From Pyricularia pennisetigena (lineage: Eukaryota > Ascomycota > Sordariomycetes > Magnaporthales > Pyriculariaceae), in assembly GCF_004337985.1 (NCBI RefSeq), contig NW_021940922.1, positions 1,431,256-1,495,255 of the forward strand: a DNA stretch of 64,000 nt. Reading direction: 5' to 3'. Under the pieces are notes generated by a model. The model ran no database searches. It saw only the letters and a list, made by a program, of their open reading frames with translations, and had not been told where the DNA came from. The position numbers were made by a program, and so were the translations under genes. This document shows positions 45,393-57,817 of the stretch, piece by piece (within the stretch, counting starts at the first letter, position 1; each line of letters starts with the position of its first letter).

Positions 45393-46281
45393 GGCTAGTC
45401 AACCCCTGAAGGAGACGGAATTACAGGTAATTGTAACGAAATCCAGGTTTAAAAAACCCTGCTATAATAATACAGACGTCTAGGGTATATAGGGTTATTA
45501 TTACTAAAAAAGCCGTTAAAACTATCAAAGGTTTACCTAATTTCAACAAATTAGGGCAATTATTTGTATTGCTTGCGTTAAAATTATTTTTGTTAGGCGT
45601 ACAAATTAGGTCGCATTCCCTATATTTCCAAATATTTTCGATTTTATAAAGGGTGATACAGAGATTTTTAACCCTAATTTTTATAATAGAAAGCCCGTAT
45701 TTTTATCATTAGTGGACCGAAAATCACGTTTTCGGTGGTCGATCCCATTACGAAACAAAGCCGGACCTACGGTTTTAATGGTTATTAAAGGTTGTTTTAA
45801 GGTTTTAAAAGCTACGTACGGGCGTTACCCCCTAAAGTTTCATTTCGATGGGGGGCAGGAGGTTAATACAAGTTTTTAAAATTGGTCTATCAATAAAAGG
45901 GTTAATTTTAGTATGTCGAATCCCTATAACCACAGCCAACACGAATTAACGGAACGGTCCGTTAGGGTTATTTTGGATAGGCTTTGGTTTGCCATTATAG
46001 CGGCGGGTTAGCCATTATATTAATTATGTTATTTACTACCTGCCGTGGTTAATTTAGTTAACCGTATAACGGTAATTAATAGGGCTTTAACACCTTACAA
46101 TGGATTTTATTCCGAATTCCAACTTGGATTACCGCATAGGCCCAATTTAGGACATTTTCGGGTTATTGGTATTGTATGTTAGATTATTATACCGCTGTAA
46201 AAACGCTAAAAATTTAATAAATTGGTTCCCCGCACCGAAACGGTGAAACTTTTAGCCTAATTATCAAATTCTACAGCGTTA
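45393..46281 (+). pseudogene. Copia III continuation: integrase core
   Basis: Starts with the right-hand GGCTA. Integrase core with FHFDGGQEVNTSFQNW (45840s), SNPYNHSQHELTERSVR (45920s) and ALTPYNGFYSEFQLGLPHRP (46090s), D and E positions preserved, TAA/TAG at former Gln. Cut at 46281 by gypsy II; the reverse transcriptase is missing. Confidence 0.85.
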
Positions 46282-49200
46282 TGTTACGACCAGGATTGCG
46301 ACCGACACTATTGGGCAAAAAAAGGAGTGTCGGAACCCAGGCGGGAATAAGCGGGAATTTCGAAACACGAGCAAAAATTGAAACACACCAGATTACGTAA
46401 TAATAACATAAAAAACCTTAACCCGATTACCTGGAAAAGGCGATCACGGCTACTACCAAAAAAATAATCACCCCTGGTCGTAATCACCCCAAAATAATTA
46501 TCATTACTTACACGGAATAATTACCTAATTATATAAGGACATATTTATTACCATATAACAAGATTCGATTTCAGGATTGCTAAGCAGCAATTAGTTTCAT
46601 ATTTTAATTAATATAATATCTATACAAAACGATTATGATTTTACCACAATTATTAAAAGCCCGAATTACCCAATTAAAACGCTTTATTGCTTTAACCCAC
46701 TATACTTTACCCCAAAAACAGGTTTCCTGATAACTTAATGGTAATATTTTAATTATTCCTGTTTAATACTTTACCTTAAAATATACCGAATGATGTCGCC
46801 GAAACGATATTTTCCAATAAAACCACCCCTTAAACCCCTTTTACTATTAACGCTCCGGCCAGCGCTAACGCTTTACGCCAAAAGGTGGCGACGCTCCAAA
46901 CGGAAAATCGACAATTTGAGGAACAAATAACCGAACAAATTAAGGGAATCAACAGGAATTTTGTTAAATACCTTTTACCATTATTTTACAATAATACCTC
47001 AGGTAACCTATAAAGATTTTTTACAAAAATCCGGGCCTACTTTTAGTTTAACGAAAATAATTTCGATAATAACGCAAATAAAATTATTTACGCAATTTCG
47101 TTTTTCAAGGGCGATGCGCTCGCCTGGTTCGAACCAATTTTACGAAATTATTTGGACCGCTATAAGGAAAAAAACCGTAAAATTGTAATTAACCGCATTT
47201 TCGACGATTATGAAAATTTCGAAAAATATTTTGGGGAGCATTCGGTAACCCAAACGAAAACCGCACGGTAAAGGGTAAATTGGTACGTTTTGCCCAAATT
47301 GAATTAATATTTAAATATACCAGTGAATTTCGATAAATTACCGCCAAACTATTATAGGCCCCCGAAGCTTTAATAATACGCTTTTACACGGGATTTAAAA
47401 AGAAGGTTAAAAACGAATTTGTTAAAAAAAAAGACCCGATATTTTAACCGAAAACGTAAAGTTAACGATTAAAATTAATAACCGATTTTATAAACGAAAA
47501 TTGAAACGACGCGAAAACCGCAGCGCATGGGTCCCAACTTTACGATAAACCAATATAACACGCAAATATTAATACCTTAAACCGTTTCGCCAATATAATA
47601 TTTCCTACGGAATATATAACGAATTTATAGACTTTAACGCGATCTAGTATGGAAGATTTCGCAAAAATCCCAAAAATGGTGAATGTTTTAAATATAACAA
47701 ACCGGGATATATCGCCAAATCTTATCCCAAAAATACTTTAAACCTGTATTCCGTTTTTATAATTGGGTACCAGAACAACACCCCCGATTCCAAAGAATTA
47801 CGAAAATTAAACGCCTCCACCTATTAATTAATATAACCGGATTAATATAATTTAGTAAATTGGATTATATGTTACGACGACAATTACATAACCTATAATA
47901 ACGTCAAAATGGACGCAGGATAATACCCGCAAAAATTTAAAAATATCCGGACTTTAGCAACAGGAAACCGGGTATTTATTAAAATTAAATTACCAGTATA
48001 ATTACGCAAATAAAACGCCAAATTACCCGAGCCTACGGAGTTACATACCTTAGAAAAACTAAAACCAAAACTATTGGGATAAACCCACCGTATCCGAATA
48101 ATTTAATAAGCCGTAATAAACGAATCCAAAAACGAATTGAAAAACGAATTTAGCGGAACAAAGGTTTTACCTTTAAACCTATATAATGCAGCAAAGGAGA
48201 ACAACCCTTATATATACGAAAAAAACCCATCGATTTATACGGAAACGATTGATTAATACAGTTGCCCGGGTTATTATTTCGAATATAAGTATAACATTTT
48301 GTAGGACCAATTAATCTAACTTTCGGAAATCACCCAATTTTGGATATTAAACATCCCAAACATATAAAAATTATGTGGGTAAATTATTTTCGAAACAACT
48401 GCAGATTATACTTTAACAAAAAGATAATCCACGATTTCTTTTACGACGACGTAAAATAATAGGTATTTACGAAATATGTACTGCCACCGAATCATTTAAT
48501 TGGGAAATTAAAATAAAATTTAATACCGAATCAGCGGTAATTTTAATCTTTTATAACTATTACCCTATAGTTTCTTACAATTAAAAACAATTTCCATGGT
48601 ACGAATGCACCAGAAATATTAGCCAAAATACAGGTATAGTACGAAATAAAATTACGATAACCAAAGCCCGCATATATAACCAGAGTCGTGTAAAACCCCA
48701 ACGTTACAAATAACGAAATATTTACGAACGCACGAAAGACACCTATATCAACAGGATCGACTCGATAAAATTAAGATTAAAAGCAGTTATACGCGCCGAT
48801 ATAAAAAAATAAGAACCCACGACGCGAATCCAGCAAACTTAACAATTAAAATGGCCAAACGGTATAAGGTATTAAACGGTAATAATAAAAACGGAATAAA
48901 AAACCTTAAACGCCACGTAAACCACGAAGGTTATATAAAAATATATATTCTAAAATGTACGATTTGATGGAAAACCCATAGAAGCGTTTTTTAATAACGG
49001 AGTATAAAGCAATTATATTTCCCCAAAAGTCGTGAAGAAAGGACGTATATTTTGGTAATAAAAGAGAACATTATACCCACTGCAAACAGTGAAAAGGAAA
49101 GCAATTCTATACGGGAACGGTACCATCAAAACAAAGACCGTACACCTTTGGATAGAAAACTATGAACAAAAAAAATAAATTATTTTGGATATTACGGAAA

Positions 49201-50779
49201 TAGGGAACAAAAATTTAATTTTGAAAATTCCCTGGTTTAAAAAGAGCAACCGCCGGATAAATTGGATTATAAACCAAATTAATGGGAAAAACACCTAATT
49301 GATAAACGGTTTTTACCATATTAGGGTTTATAAAGGAAATATAGGGTACGGAAGAATTAAATAAAGCAAATAACGTATTTATAGGAAGGACGATTAACCC
49401 CGGAGCCAATATCGGAAAAAAAACGATTATTTACAGCTTAAAACCGATCCAATTATATAATACCAATTATAAAGGAACAGACCGAAAACGGCAAAATCCC
49501 AAAAAATACCAAATTTATACACGACTATTTAACCAAAAACTCGAAAAAGGATTACCCGAAGACAGCCCGTTCGATTACGAAATACCATTAAAAAAAGGTA
49601 CCCAATTAAAATTCCATAAAATATACGGTTTAAATCCAATACAAATGGAGGTTTTGAACGAATTGTTCGCAGAAAGTTTGAAAAGAAATTACATTAAACA
49701 ATCGATATTATTAGCAGAGTACCCAATCCTTTTCATACGAAAAAAAACGGAATATTTTGATTATGCGTCGATTATAAACTATTAAACGATATTAAAGTGA
49801 AACATTGCTACCCGCTCCCACTAATTGGAAAATTTCGAAATATGTTTTACCAAATATAATGGTTTACGATATTAAATTTTAAAAAAGCATACAATTTAAT
49901 CCGTATAAAGGAAGGTGAGGAATGGAAAATAGCATTCCGTATTAAACGAAAATATTACAAATATTTGGTAATGTTTTTCGGTTTTACGAACGCCCCCGCA
50001 GCTTTCCAAGCCATAATTAACCACGTTTTTAAGGAGTGTTTAAATATTTTTATAGTTATTTACCTGGACGATATTTTTATTTTTTCAAAAACGTTGGAAA
50101 AATATAGAATATACGTTTACATAATTTTACAAAAGTTATAAAACGTTAAATCTTTAGTTAAACCCGAAAATGCATTTTTATAACAAACGAACTAATTTCC
50201 TAGGATATATTATCGCCCCTGGAAAAGCTAGGATGGAAAAATCAAAAACCCTAGCAATGAAAAAATGGTCCCAATTATAAAACGTAAAAGACGTTCGGGT
50301 GTTATTTTGGATTTGTGAATTTTTGTAAACGATTTATTAAAGGGTACGGCGCGAGCGCCACCCCGCTAACCAATATAATCAGAAAAAGCTTAAAATTCCA
50401 ATAAACGGAATAAATATAATCAGTTTTCGAACAGTTACAAAACGCAATCACACGAAAACCAATTTTTAAAATACCAAATCCAATAAAACTTTGCGAAATC
50501 GAAACTAATATATCCGATTATATAATCGAAGGATAATTTAACCAACGAAACGAAAAAGGCCTACATTTCTGCGCCTTTTTTTACAGAAACTGTATAAATT
50601 AAAATTTAATTACCAAATCCACGATAAAAATCTTATAACCATTGTCCGAATATTCGAAAAATGGAAACCCAACTATCCGGAATTAAATACGAAATATTAA
50701 TTTATACAGATTACAAAAAGCTAACCTATTTTACCATTAATAAAATGTTAAACAAATGACAAATTAAATGGGCAAAATT
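46282..50779 (+). pseudogene. gypsy II, RIP-degraded Ty3/gypsy element, 3' truncated
   Basis: Probable LTR start TGTTACGACCAGG at 46282. Gag follows at about 46790-47460 (FGNPNENRTVKGKLVRFAQI, ITAKLL, APEALIIRFYTGFKKKVKNE), and a zinc-knuckle relic is at 47678-47728 where three of four CCHC ligands have become Tyr. Protease-like remnants occupy ~47880-48600. Reverse transcriptase is at about 49560-50280 (MRKKNGIF, FFGFTNAPAAFQAIINHVF, VIYLDDIFIFSKT with YLDD at 50060), then partial RNase H, ending at NKQQIKWAKF where the Copia II LTR begins. Integrase is absent. Many TAA/TAG at Gln codons. Same orientation as Copia III, which it interrupts. Confidence 0.88.
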
Positions 50780-51455
50780 TGTGAGGAGGTTACGAGATAA
50801 AATAAGCTTAATCTTGAACGCGGGGAAAAGTGGATCACGTATAAGGTTGATGGAACGTTAAAATGGCAGATAACCGTCTGCTAGCTGGTAATAGAAATGA
50901 TATATTGTTGCACAATCGATTCGTTAAATCCTTGAATCGATGAAGGTTATGAAGGTGATGAATCTAAGGCTAAGTTTTGAATTACGTGTTCGAATCCATA
51001 GGTGCAGATCTTCGATCCGGATGTCCGGAATGCGGGGTCACGTCACATGATTTGGCCTTATTCATGTGACTGACCTGCCGACCTATTGAGCCTAACGGCC
51101 CATTGAGCCTAACGGCCCATTAAGCCTAACGGCCTATTGTGCTTATGTATGCACAGAAAATCTGCGACCACAACGGGATTTGAACCCACGCATTTCAACA
51201 ACGTATAAGTAATATAGATTATGGTACGTGCATTATACCACTAAGTTAAATTATATAAAACGTATTTGTCTTCTTGTTGAAACTATGAACAAAGACGCGA
51301 TATATAAAGCTTTGTATGTATAAACGCGTATACGTTTTATTTATTATTTATTTATTTATTCGATGCAGGGTGACTAATAAGATTAGTCCGTGCTAGCCGT
51401 TATAAAATAATGCAGGGTAGCTAGTATAATTAGCCCTGCGCTAACCATGTTCACA
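50780..51455 (-). repeat. Copia II 3' LTR (676 bp)
   Basis: Three copies of the 19-bp ATTGAGCCTAACGGCCC-type unit at about 51085-51138, against one in Copia I. The tRNA-like B box is damaged here (GGGATTTGAACCC on the plus strand). Confidence 0.92.
51168..51250 (-). other. tRNA-like sequence in Copia II 3' LTR (mutated)
   Basis: B box changed by one transition; A-box region CCACTAAGTTA also altered. Confidence 0.5.
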
Positions 51456-51519
51456 TACCCCCGTAATCTATTTATTATATAAAATAATAAATAAATTAGC
51501 GAGTGGATACGTTTTATTT

Positions 51520-54500
51520 TATTTATTTTTATTGTTATCTTCTGCACCGTTATTAACATTTGCATAGGATAATAAATCCTCATGCAAAAGTCTGGGTACT
51601 AATTTGGTTAAACAATCAACTATATTCAATTTAATAGGTATATATTTCAACTAAACTAAATTATTATTCAAAGCTTCGCCGCTAAAATAATATATTATAT
51701 CGATATGTTTATGTTTTTTATATAATTCCGGGTTTTCCGCGAGCATTATGGTAAGCGTATTATCCACTAAAATTAAAGGGGTTTTAATGTTAAAACCCAA
51801 CTTTATATTATTGTTTATATAATTTAGCATATTATCTCAATATATAGCTTCTTTAACGGCGTCCCGTAAAGCCATATACTTAGCTTCAATGGACGATAAA
51901 ACTACCGTTTTCTGAAGTTGAGAAGTCCAACTTATTATTTTGTTATCGTTATTTATATTATAACTGCTAGACAGGTCAAATATATATCCAGTAATGGAAA
52001 GTTTTTGAATTAGGTCATTAGCCCAATTAAAGTCTGTACATTCCTTAATAAATTATATATTATCGTTATTTTTCTGGCTTTTATCCTGCAGGTTGATATT
52101 ATTTATATTATTTATATTATTTATATTATTTATATTATTTATATTATTTATATTATTTATATTATTTATATTATTTATATTATTTATATTATTTACTAAT
52201 TTTTCGTTAACGTTATTTTTATTGAATCCGTTATTGTTAACGCTATATTGGGATATATTATTAACGTTATATTTTTGGCCAAAAATATGATTTTTTAGCA
52301 AATATTTAAAACCATTCTCAAAAATCTTGAAATGTTTAGCCCCAGGATTAGCCATAAACCTGGCGGCTAGGCACGTGCAATATGTTGTTTTTGGGCGGTT
52401 TCTTATTGCTAAATATAATAATAAGCCTACTTTCTGTTGGAAATCTTCAATTTCCTCTTTTGTAGCTTTATATTTATTTATATCGAATTTTGAACCTGGT
52501 ACCCCCGGAATGGTAGAAGGTTTTTCGTTATTCATAATATTAAATTTACTGAATATTTTATTGGTGTAAACTTCCTGGTTAGTAAAAGCGGTTTTATTGT
52601 TTTTCTTTATAATTATCCTGTTACCCAAGAAATTGGATATAGGTCCTATACATTTTATTTTTATATGATTGGATAATTCTTTATAAAAAAGAAGCAATAA
52701 CGATAAATCGGTATTAAATGCCAAAATATTGTCGATGTGGTAAACCATAATAATGCCAAAAAATTAGCTATTATTATTTTGGTTTATATATACGCCTTCG
52801 TCGTATGGGAAAACAATAAACCTAGTTTTATCAGCGTTTTGGTAAGGTATTAATACCAAAATCTAAGCGTTTGTTTTAAACCATACAGGGTTTTATTTAA
52901 TTTACCAACTTTATTTATATACTCTTATGTATATAGCCCTGTAGGTAATTTTATATATATTTCGGTGTCGATATCTGCGTATAAAAACGCGTTTTTAACG
53001 TTATATTAAATAACGTACCACCCTTTATGTAATGCTAGCATTATAAGTATATACCAGGTTTCTGTTTTACAAATTGTAGAAACAGTATCCAGGTAATTAA
53101 CACCCATAATTTGGTGGAATCCCTGTATTACCCATCTGGCTTTATAACGATACCGTTTATTAATATCCGTAATAAAACGAATATTATTTATATTGTTTAA
53201 GGGTTTTTTCTTAAAAATCCAGCGCCTAGTTATAGCTATTTTATTTGGAGGTAAATCCGTTATAATAAAGGTATTGGATTCTATTAAGCTATTATTTTCG
53301 TCTTTGCAAACCTGCAGCCAATTTTCCCAATTTTGGCTTTCCATGGTTTGTTTATAGGTACTCGGTTTTATTAACGAATTTGTTATTAATACGTTATTAT
53401 TTTCGTTAAAATTAAATTTTAACGATTTATTGATATTACGTATCGTAAATAAAACGTCATTATGTATTTTATATTCTGCAGAATTTATTGGGGGCTTACT
53501 TTTTATGCTTATTTTGATAGACGAATTGATAGCTGCTTGGGGATTATTGTTATTAGTAATAACGTTGTCTTTATTAACATTATTAACATTATTAACGTTA
53601 TTCGCGTTATTAACGTTATTAATGTTATTTTTATCAACGTTATTTTTATTTATATTTGTATTATCTACTGGATCTACCTCGAAATCTGGTAAAGAGAATT
53701 CGGCCTCGTTTATGTTATTATTATTTATATTGGTATTTTCGCTGTTTATATGTGGATAAAATTTATCCGGTATAAAGGTCATATCTCTAACCAGGAGACA
53801 TTTCCTCTTGTGTGGGTCCCGTATCTTATATATTTTTATGTTAAGTGTAAATCCTATTAAAATACCAATTCAATTGCGAAGTTCGAGCTTTTTTGATTAT
53901 GGTCATCGTTATAATAAATAATACATCCCCAAGGTTATATATAATTATTTACGTGAATTGCATTATTATTTATATTGTTTTCACTTATATTGTGAAATAT
54001 ATTAGCTGGCGTTTGCATGTTTAAAACCGTATGTGGGGTGTTATTATATAAGTATATAGCGGCTAATAAAACCTCACCCCATAAATAGTTAGGTGTTTTG
54101 CTATTAAATAGCATAGCCCTGACTTTATTAAATAGGGTTAAATTTATACGTTTTATTAACCCATTTGGCTCTTCTATATATGCAGGCGCAAAATAGTGTA
54201 TAATACCGTTATTTTGTAACGCAATTTTAAATTGGTTACTTATATATTCGCCTCCATTATCGGTAAAAAACTCTTTTATTATTCTTTTACCATTTATATT
54301 AACGGTATCATTATCCATTTGTTATTTATATATATTAAATGCCTTTAGGGTATTAGCCTTTCTTTTTAACAATGCAACACGTAAATAACGTAACTTTTTG
54401 TCCAAAAACGTTATATAATATTTATAATAATTATACGCGGGTGGATTTATGGGTCCACCTAAATCGGAATAGATTTTGTCTAATATATTTCAATTTATAA

Positions 54501-56230
54501 TATTTGCAAAAATCCTTTTTATTTTCCGATTGGATTTTGCAGCTAAGCAAATCTCACACGTATATTTATTATAATTATATATATCGTTTTTGGATATTTT
54601 TATTTTTTTATCTTTATTAACTGCAATAGGGGTGTTAACCCTATATACCCATATTTAACGTGTAGTTTATATATTGCATTGGAAAAAATATCGTTATTAT
54701 TCGACTTTTTTTCCGCATGTAATATACAATTATTTTCCACAATTTGGGTAGGTAGAATATATAACCCATTATTTTTATAACCTTCTGTTATTTTATGCTT
54801 ATGTTTTTTGTATATTACTACTATTTTATTATTTGTGAAAGTTATAATATAAATTTATAATTGTGCAATAGAAAGTATATTAAACCCAATTTTTGGTTCA
54901 TAGTACACGTTATTTATAATTTCTGCTATACCTGTATCGTTGAATTTGACTTTTATAATTCCCATCTTATTTATATTTAAATGGGAAGCATTACCCCATT
55001 TAACAGTCGTATTTATATTTTTAACGTTTGTCAAATATTATATATTGCAACATGTATAAATCTTTACTGCACTGTCTATAATGAATTTGGAGGATTTTAT
55101 AGTAAAGTGCAATACAATATGTGGATTAAATTTAAAATAAATTAAATCAAGTACAAACGTTGTAAAACAGTACTTTATATCAAATCCATTTCCACGTCTC
55201 CTTGAAATTAATCTATTAGTTTTATATCCGTTACAAAGGTGATTATGAATAAGTATATAATATACCAAATCTTTAACCTCGCCAGGGGCTAAAGTTTCTT
55301 CCAACGATACGATTTTGGATCGACTATTATTATTTCTCCAGAATGGAGATTTATTAATAACATTAACAAAGTCGACCTGTTTTTTGTAACGGTTTCTTTT
55401 ATAATTATTTATTAACTTCCAACCACTGGGAACCTTTTCAGGGCGTAAAAGTCTACAATTAAAAACAATATAACCGTTTAATTTACAGTGTATACACCGT
55501 GAAAGCTTGTGTTTATTTTTCCAATTAGATTTTTTAACCCTTTGGTTATCTGATTTTTGGTTACGTATAACCATTATTGTTTTATTTATACTATCCTTAC
55601 TACGGAGTTTATTTAAGATATTGGCAAACAATAAATTTACCGTATATTTATCTAAATTATTCCGTAAAATTTGGATAATATCTTGTGCAAAAAAGGTCCA
55701 ATTTTCATTAAATTGTTTGAAACCCAGGTTATAACAACCTCATTTTGGGTAATTAAACCTTTAAATTTCAAAATCAAATATAATCTTTTTATTTAATTTA
55801 AATAAACCTCGTTACTATCGAATAACTTTGGTACGGCCGAAAAAAGCTCCTTCAATAAAAGGTAATCCGAAATAAAACTTTCGGGATTATATAGATTTTT
55901 AATTTATTCCAGGCTTCGTACGCAAAAATGCATTTTTTTAAATGTAAAAAAGGTCCATTATCGCATAGCAATTCTATAGTGGCGAAAGCTTGTGTATTTT
56001 TTTTTATAATCCAAAGGTTTGAAGGTATTACTACCATTCTAGATACCATTGGGGATACCAATGGGTTCCATATTATTATTAACGTCGAAATTAATAATAA
56101 CTCTTTCCTTTTGCTCCAGGGTACATACGAATCCCTTTATTTCCAAGGCCGCTTAAGCACGAATAGCCCAAATAACGTAATTTTCGGTGCTTTTAAGGGT
56201 TACCATTGGGATTTTGTCCAAAGTAACCAT
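51520..56230 (-). pseudogene. Copia II gag-pol remnant
   Basis: Colinear with Copia I but with frameshifts and Gln-to-stop changes. Gag is at 55038-56230 and, unlike Copia I, has a zinc knuckle (CIHCKLNGYIVFNC, with Tyr where His is expected) followed by a basic stretch. Protease is near 55080 (FIIDSAVKIYTCC). Integrase is at 53935-54600 (FFTDNGGEYISNQF, EPNGLIKRIN). The Asn-rich linker and N-terminal reverse transcriptase part are at 53006-53782, and the catalytic region at 52700-52748 (VYHIDNILAF, Asp to Asn). RNase H (about 51560-52030) is in pieces. An (NNI)n run at 52097-52195 is expanded relative to Copia I. Confidence 0.88.
52097..52195. repeat. 9-bp microsatellite ATTATTTAT coding for Asn-Asn-Ile
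   Basis: About eleven perfect units within the Copia II reading frame; Copia I has about three at the same place (40545-40570). Confidence 0.9.
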
Positions 56231-56604
56231 TTTAAATAAAAGGTTTTTTATTTGTATTGTATTTCGGTAACGGTCGGGGTTAGGGTCGAAAGGGTTATTT
56301 GGTTAAATAAGTTTTAAGAAGAGCTTTCGGATAGTATAGGTCTCGTATCGATAGGACGAATAGCGGTGAAAATATAGGCGAATGTTTGTTAAGGTAAATC
56401 GGTAGGTATAAAAGGGTGCAGTATAACGGTCGGGCTTTCTCGACGGCGCGTGCGATTCCGGTTTCAGCAATTATACCGTTGGATAAAGCGTGAATAAAGC
56501 TATCGAATGATATAAGGCTTGGGTTAATCCGAAATAGGGTTGAAAAATAATCGATGGATTTAATGGTATTAGTATCGGTATCAATTTCGTTGGTATAAGC
56601 TAAT

Positions 56605-56618
56605 CCGGGCTCATAACC
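56605..56618 (-). other. Copia II primer-binding site
   Basis: GGTTATGAGCCCGG on the minus strand, identical to that of Copia I. Confidence 0.75.
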
Positions 56619-57277
56619 TGTAAAGAGGTTACGAAATAAAATAAACTTAATTTTGAACGCGGGGAAAGGTGGATCACGTATAAGGCTAATGGAACGTTAA
56701 AATGGCAAGTAACCGTCTGTTAGCGGGTAATAAAGATAATATATTATTGCACAATCGATTCGTTAAATCGTTAAATCGATAAAAATTATAAAGGTAATTA
56801 ATCTAGGGCTAAGTTATAAATTACGTGTTCGAATCCGTAGGTGCAGATCTTCGATCCGGATGTCCGGAATGCGGGGTCACGTAACATGATTTGGCCTTAT
56901 TCATGTGACTAACCTGCCGACCTATTGAGCCTAATGGCCCATTGAGCCTAACGGCCTATTATGCTTATATATGCACAGAAAATCTGCGACCATAACGGGA
57001 TTCGAACCCACGCACTTTAACAACGTATATATGATATAGATTATGGTACGTGCATTATACCACTAAGCTAGATTATATATGACGTATATGTTTTGTTGTT
57101 AAAACTATGAACAAAGACGTGATATATAAAGCTTTGTGTCTATAAACGCGTATACGTTTAATTTGTTATTTATTTATCTATTCGATGTAGGGTGACTAAT
57201 AGAATTAGCCCGTGCTAGCCGTTATAAGATAACGCAGGGTAGCTAATATAATTAGCCCTGGGCTAGCCATGTTCACA
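56619..57277 (-). repeat. Copia II 5' LTR (659 bp)
   Basis: Two 19-bp units near 56918-56960. The first ~135 bp match the Copia I 5' LTR almost exactly; the rest does not. Confidence 0.92.
56990..57075 (-). other. tRNA-like sequence in Copia II 5' LTR
   Basis: A box TAGCTTAGTGG and B box GGGTTCGAATCCC intact. Confidence 0.58.
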
Positions 57278-57817
57278 GTTAAAACCGAGTAAGCTTTATA
57301 AATTTTAAGTTTCTCAAATAGAATAACTGCTAATTGTTTTTACAAGGCGATTTATTCTACGCTTATACAGTCCTTCATTTTGGCTAAAGTAGCTCTTTTG
57401 CGCGCTTCCATCTATTTTGGCGTACCCAAACCTTGAATTGTAAATTATAATTACACTAAAGCTACCGCCCTGTTCCGCGCTCAAAAGTCGCACAGGGTTT
57501 TTGATCGCAAAGCACCTGTCCAGCGCATTTGGGCTAAACAGGCCCGCTATAAAACTTATATAAATGTGCTAAACAAGTTCATTCGCACCATTTGCCGAAT
57601 GGTAGTTTAGGAAAATGTGGATGGATGGGTTACGCTCCCATTCACTGCAAATAACTGGGTTTGGGTGCCTAATTACCCAAAAGCACCTGAACGTTAGGCA
57701 AAAGGGTCACAGGTGCTGGTTATAAAGCCAGTTTACCGTAAAATACCTAAAGAGTTTAAGTGGGATTTTTTGCCTGCTATTTAACGTGAATACGCGGAAT
57801 TTTGCGAGTTTTAATTA
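57278..57817 (+). pseudogene. unidentified coding remnant
   Basis: Plus-strand frame from about 57350 to the TAA at 57811 with few lesions: RASIYFGVPKPQIVNYNY, ARYKTYINVLNKFIRTICRM, GWVTLPFTANNWVWVPNYPK, KEFKWDFLPAIQREYAEFCEF. The stops inside are TAA/TAG at probable Gln. Family not recognised. Its upstream end is cut by the Copia II LTR and its downstream end by the pogo-like element. Confidence 0.45.

Larger units (their letters stand above)
50780..57277 (-). mobile_element. Copia II, RIP-degraded relative of Copia I
   Basis: 6.5-kb element on the minus strand with LTRs of 676 bp (50780-51455) and 659 bp (56619-57277) and the same primer site and polypurine tract as Copia I. Flanks do not show a 5-bp duplication (AAATT against GTTAA), and the left flank (gypsy II) does not continue on the right. 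This suggests recombination rather than simple insertion. Confidence 0.9.
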
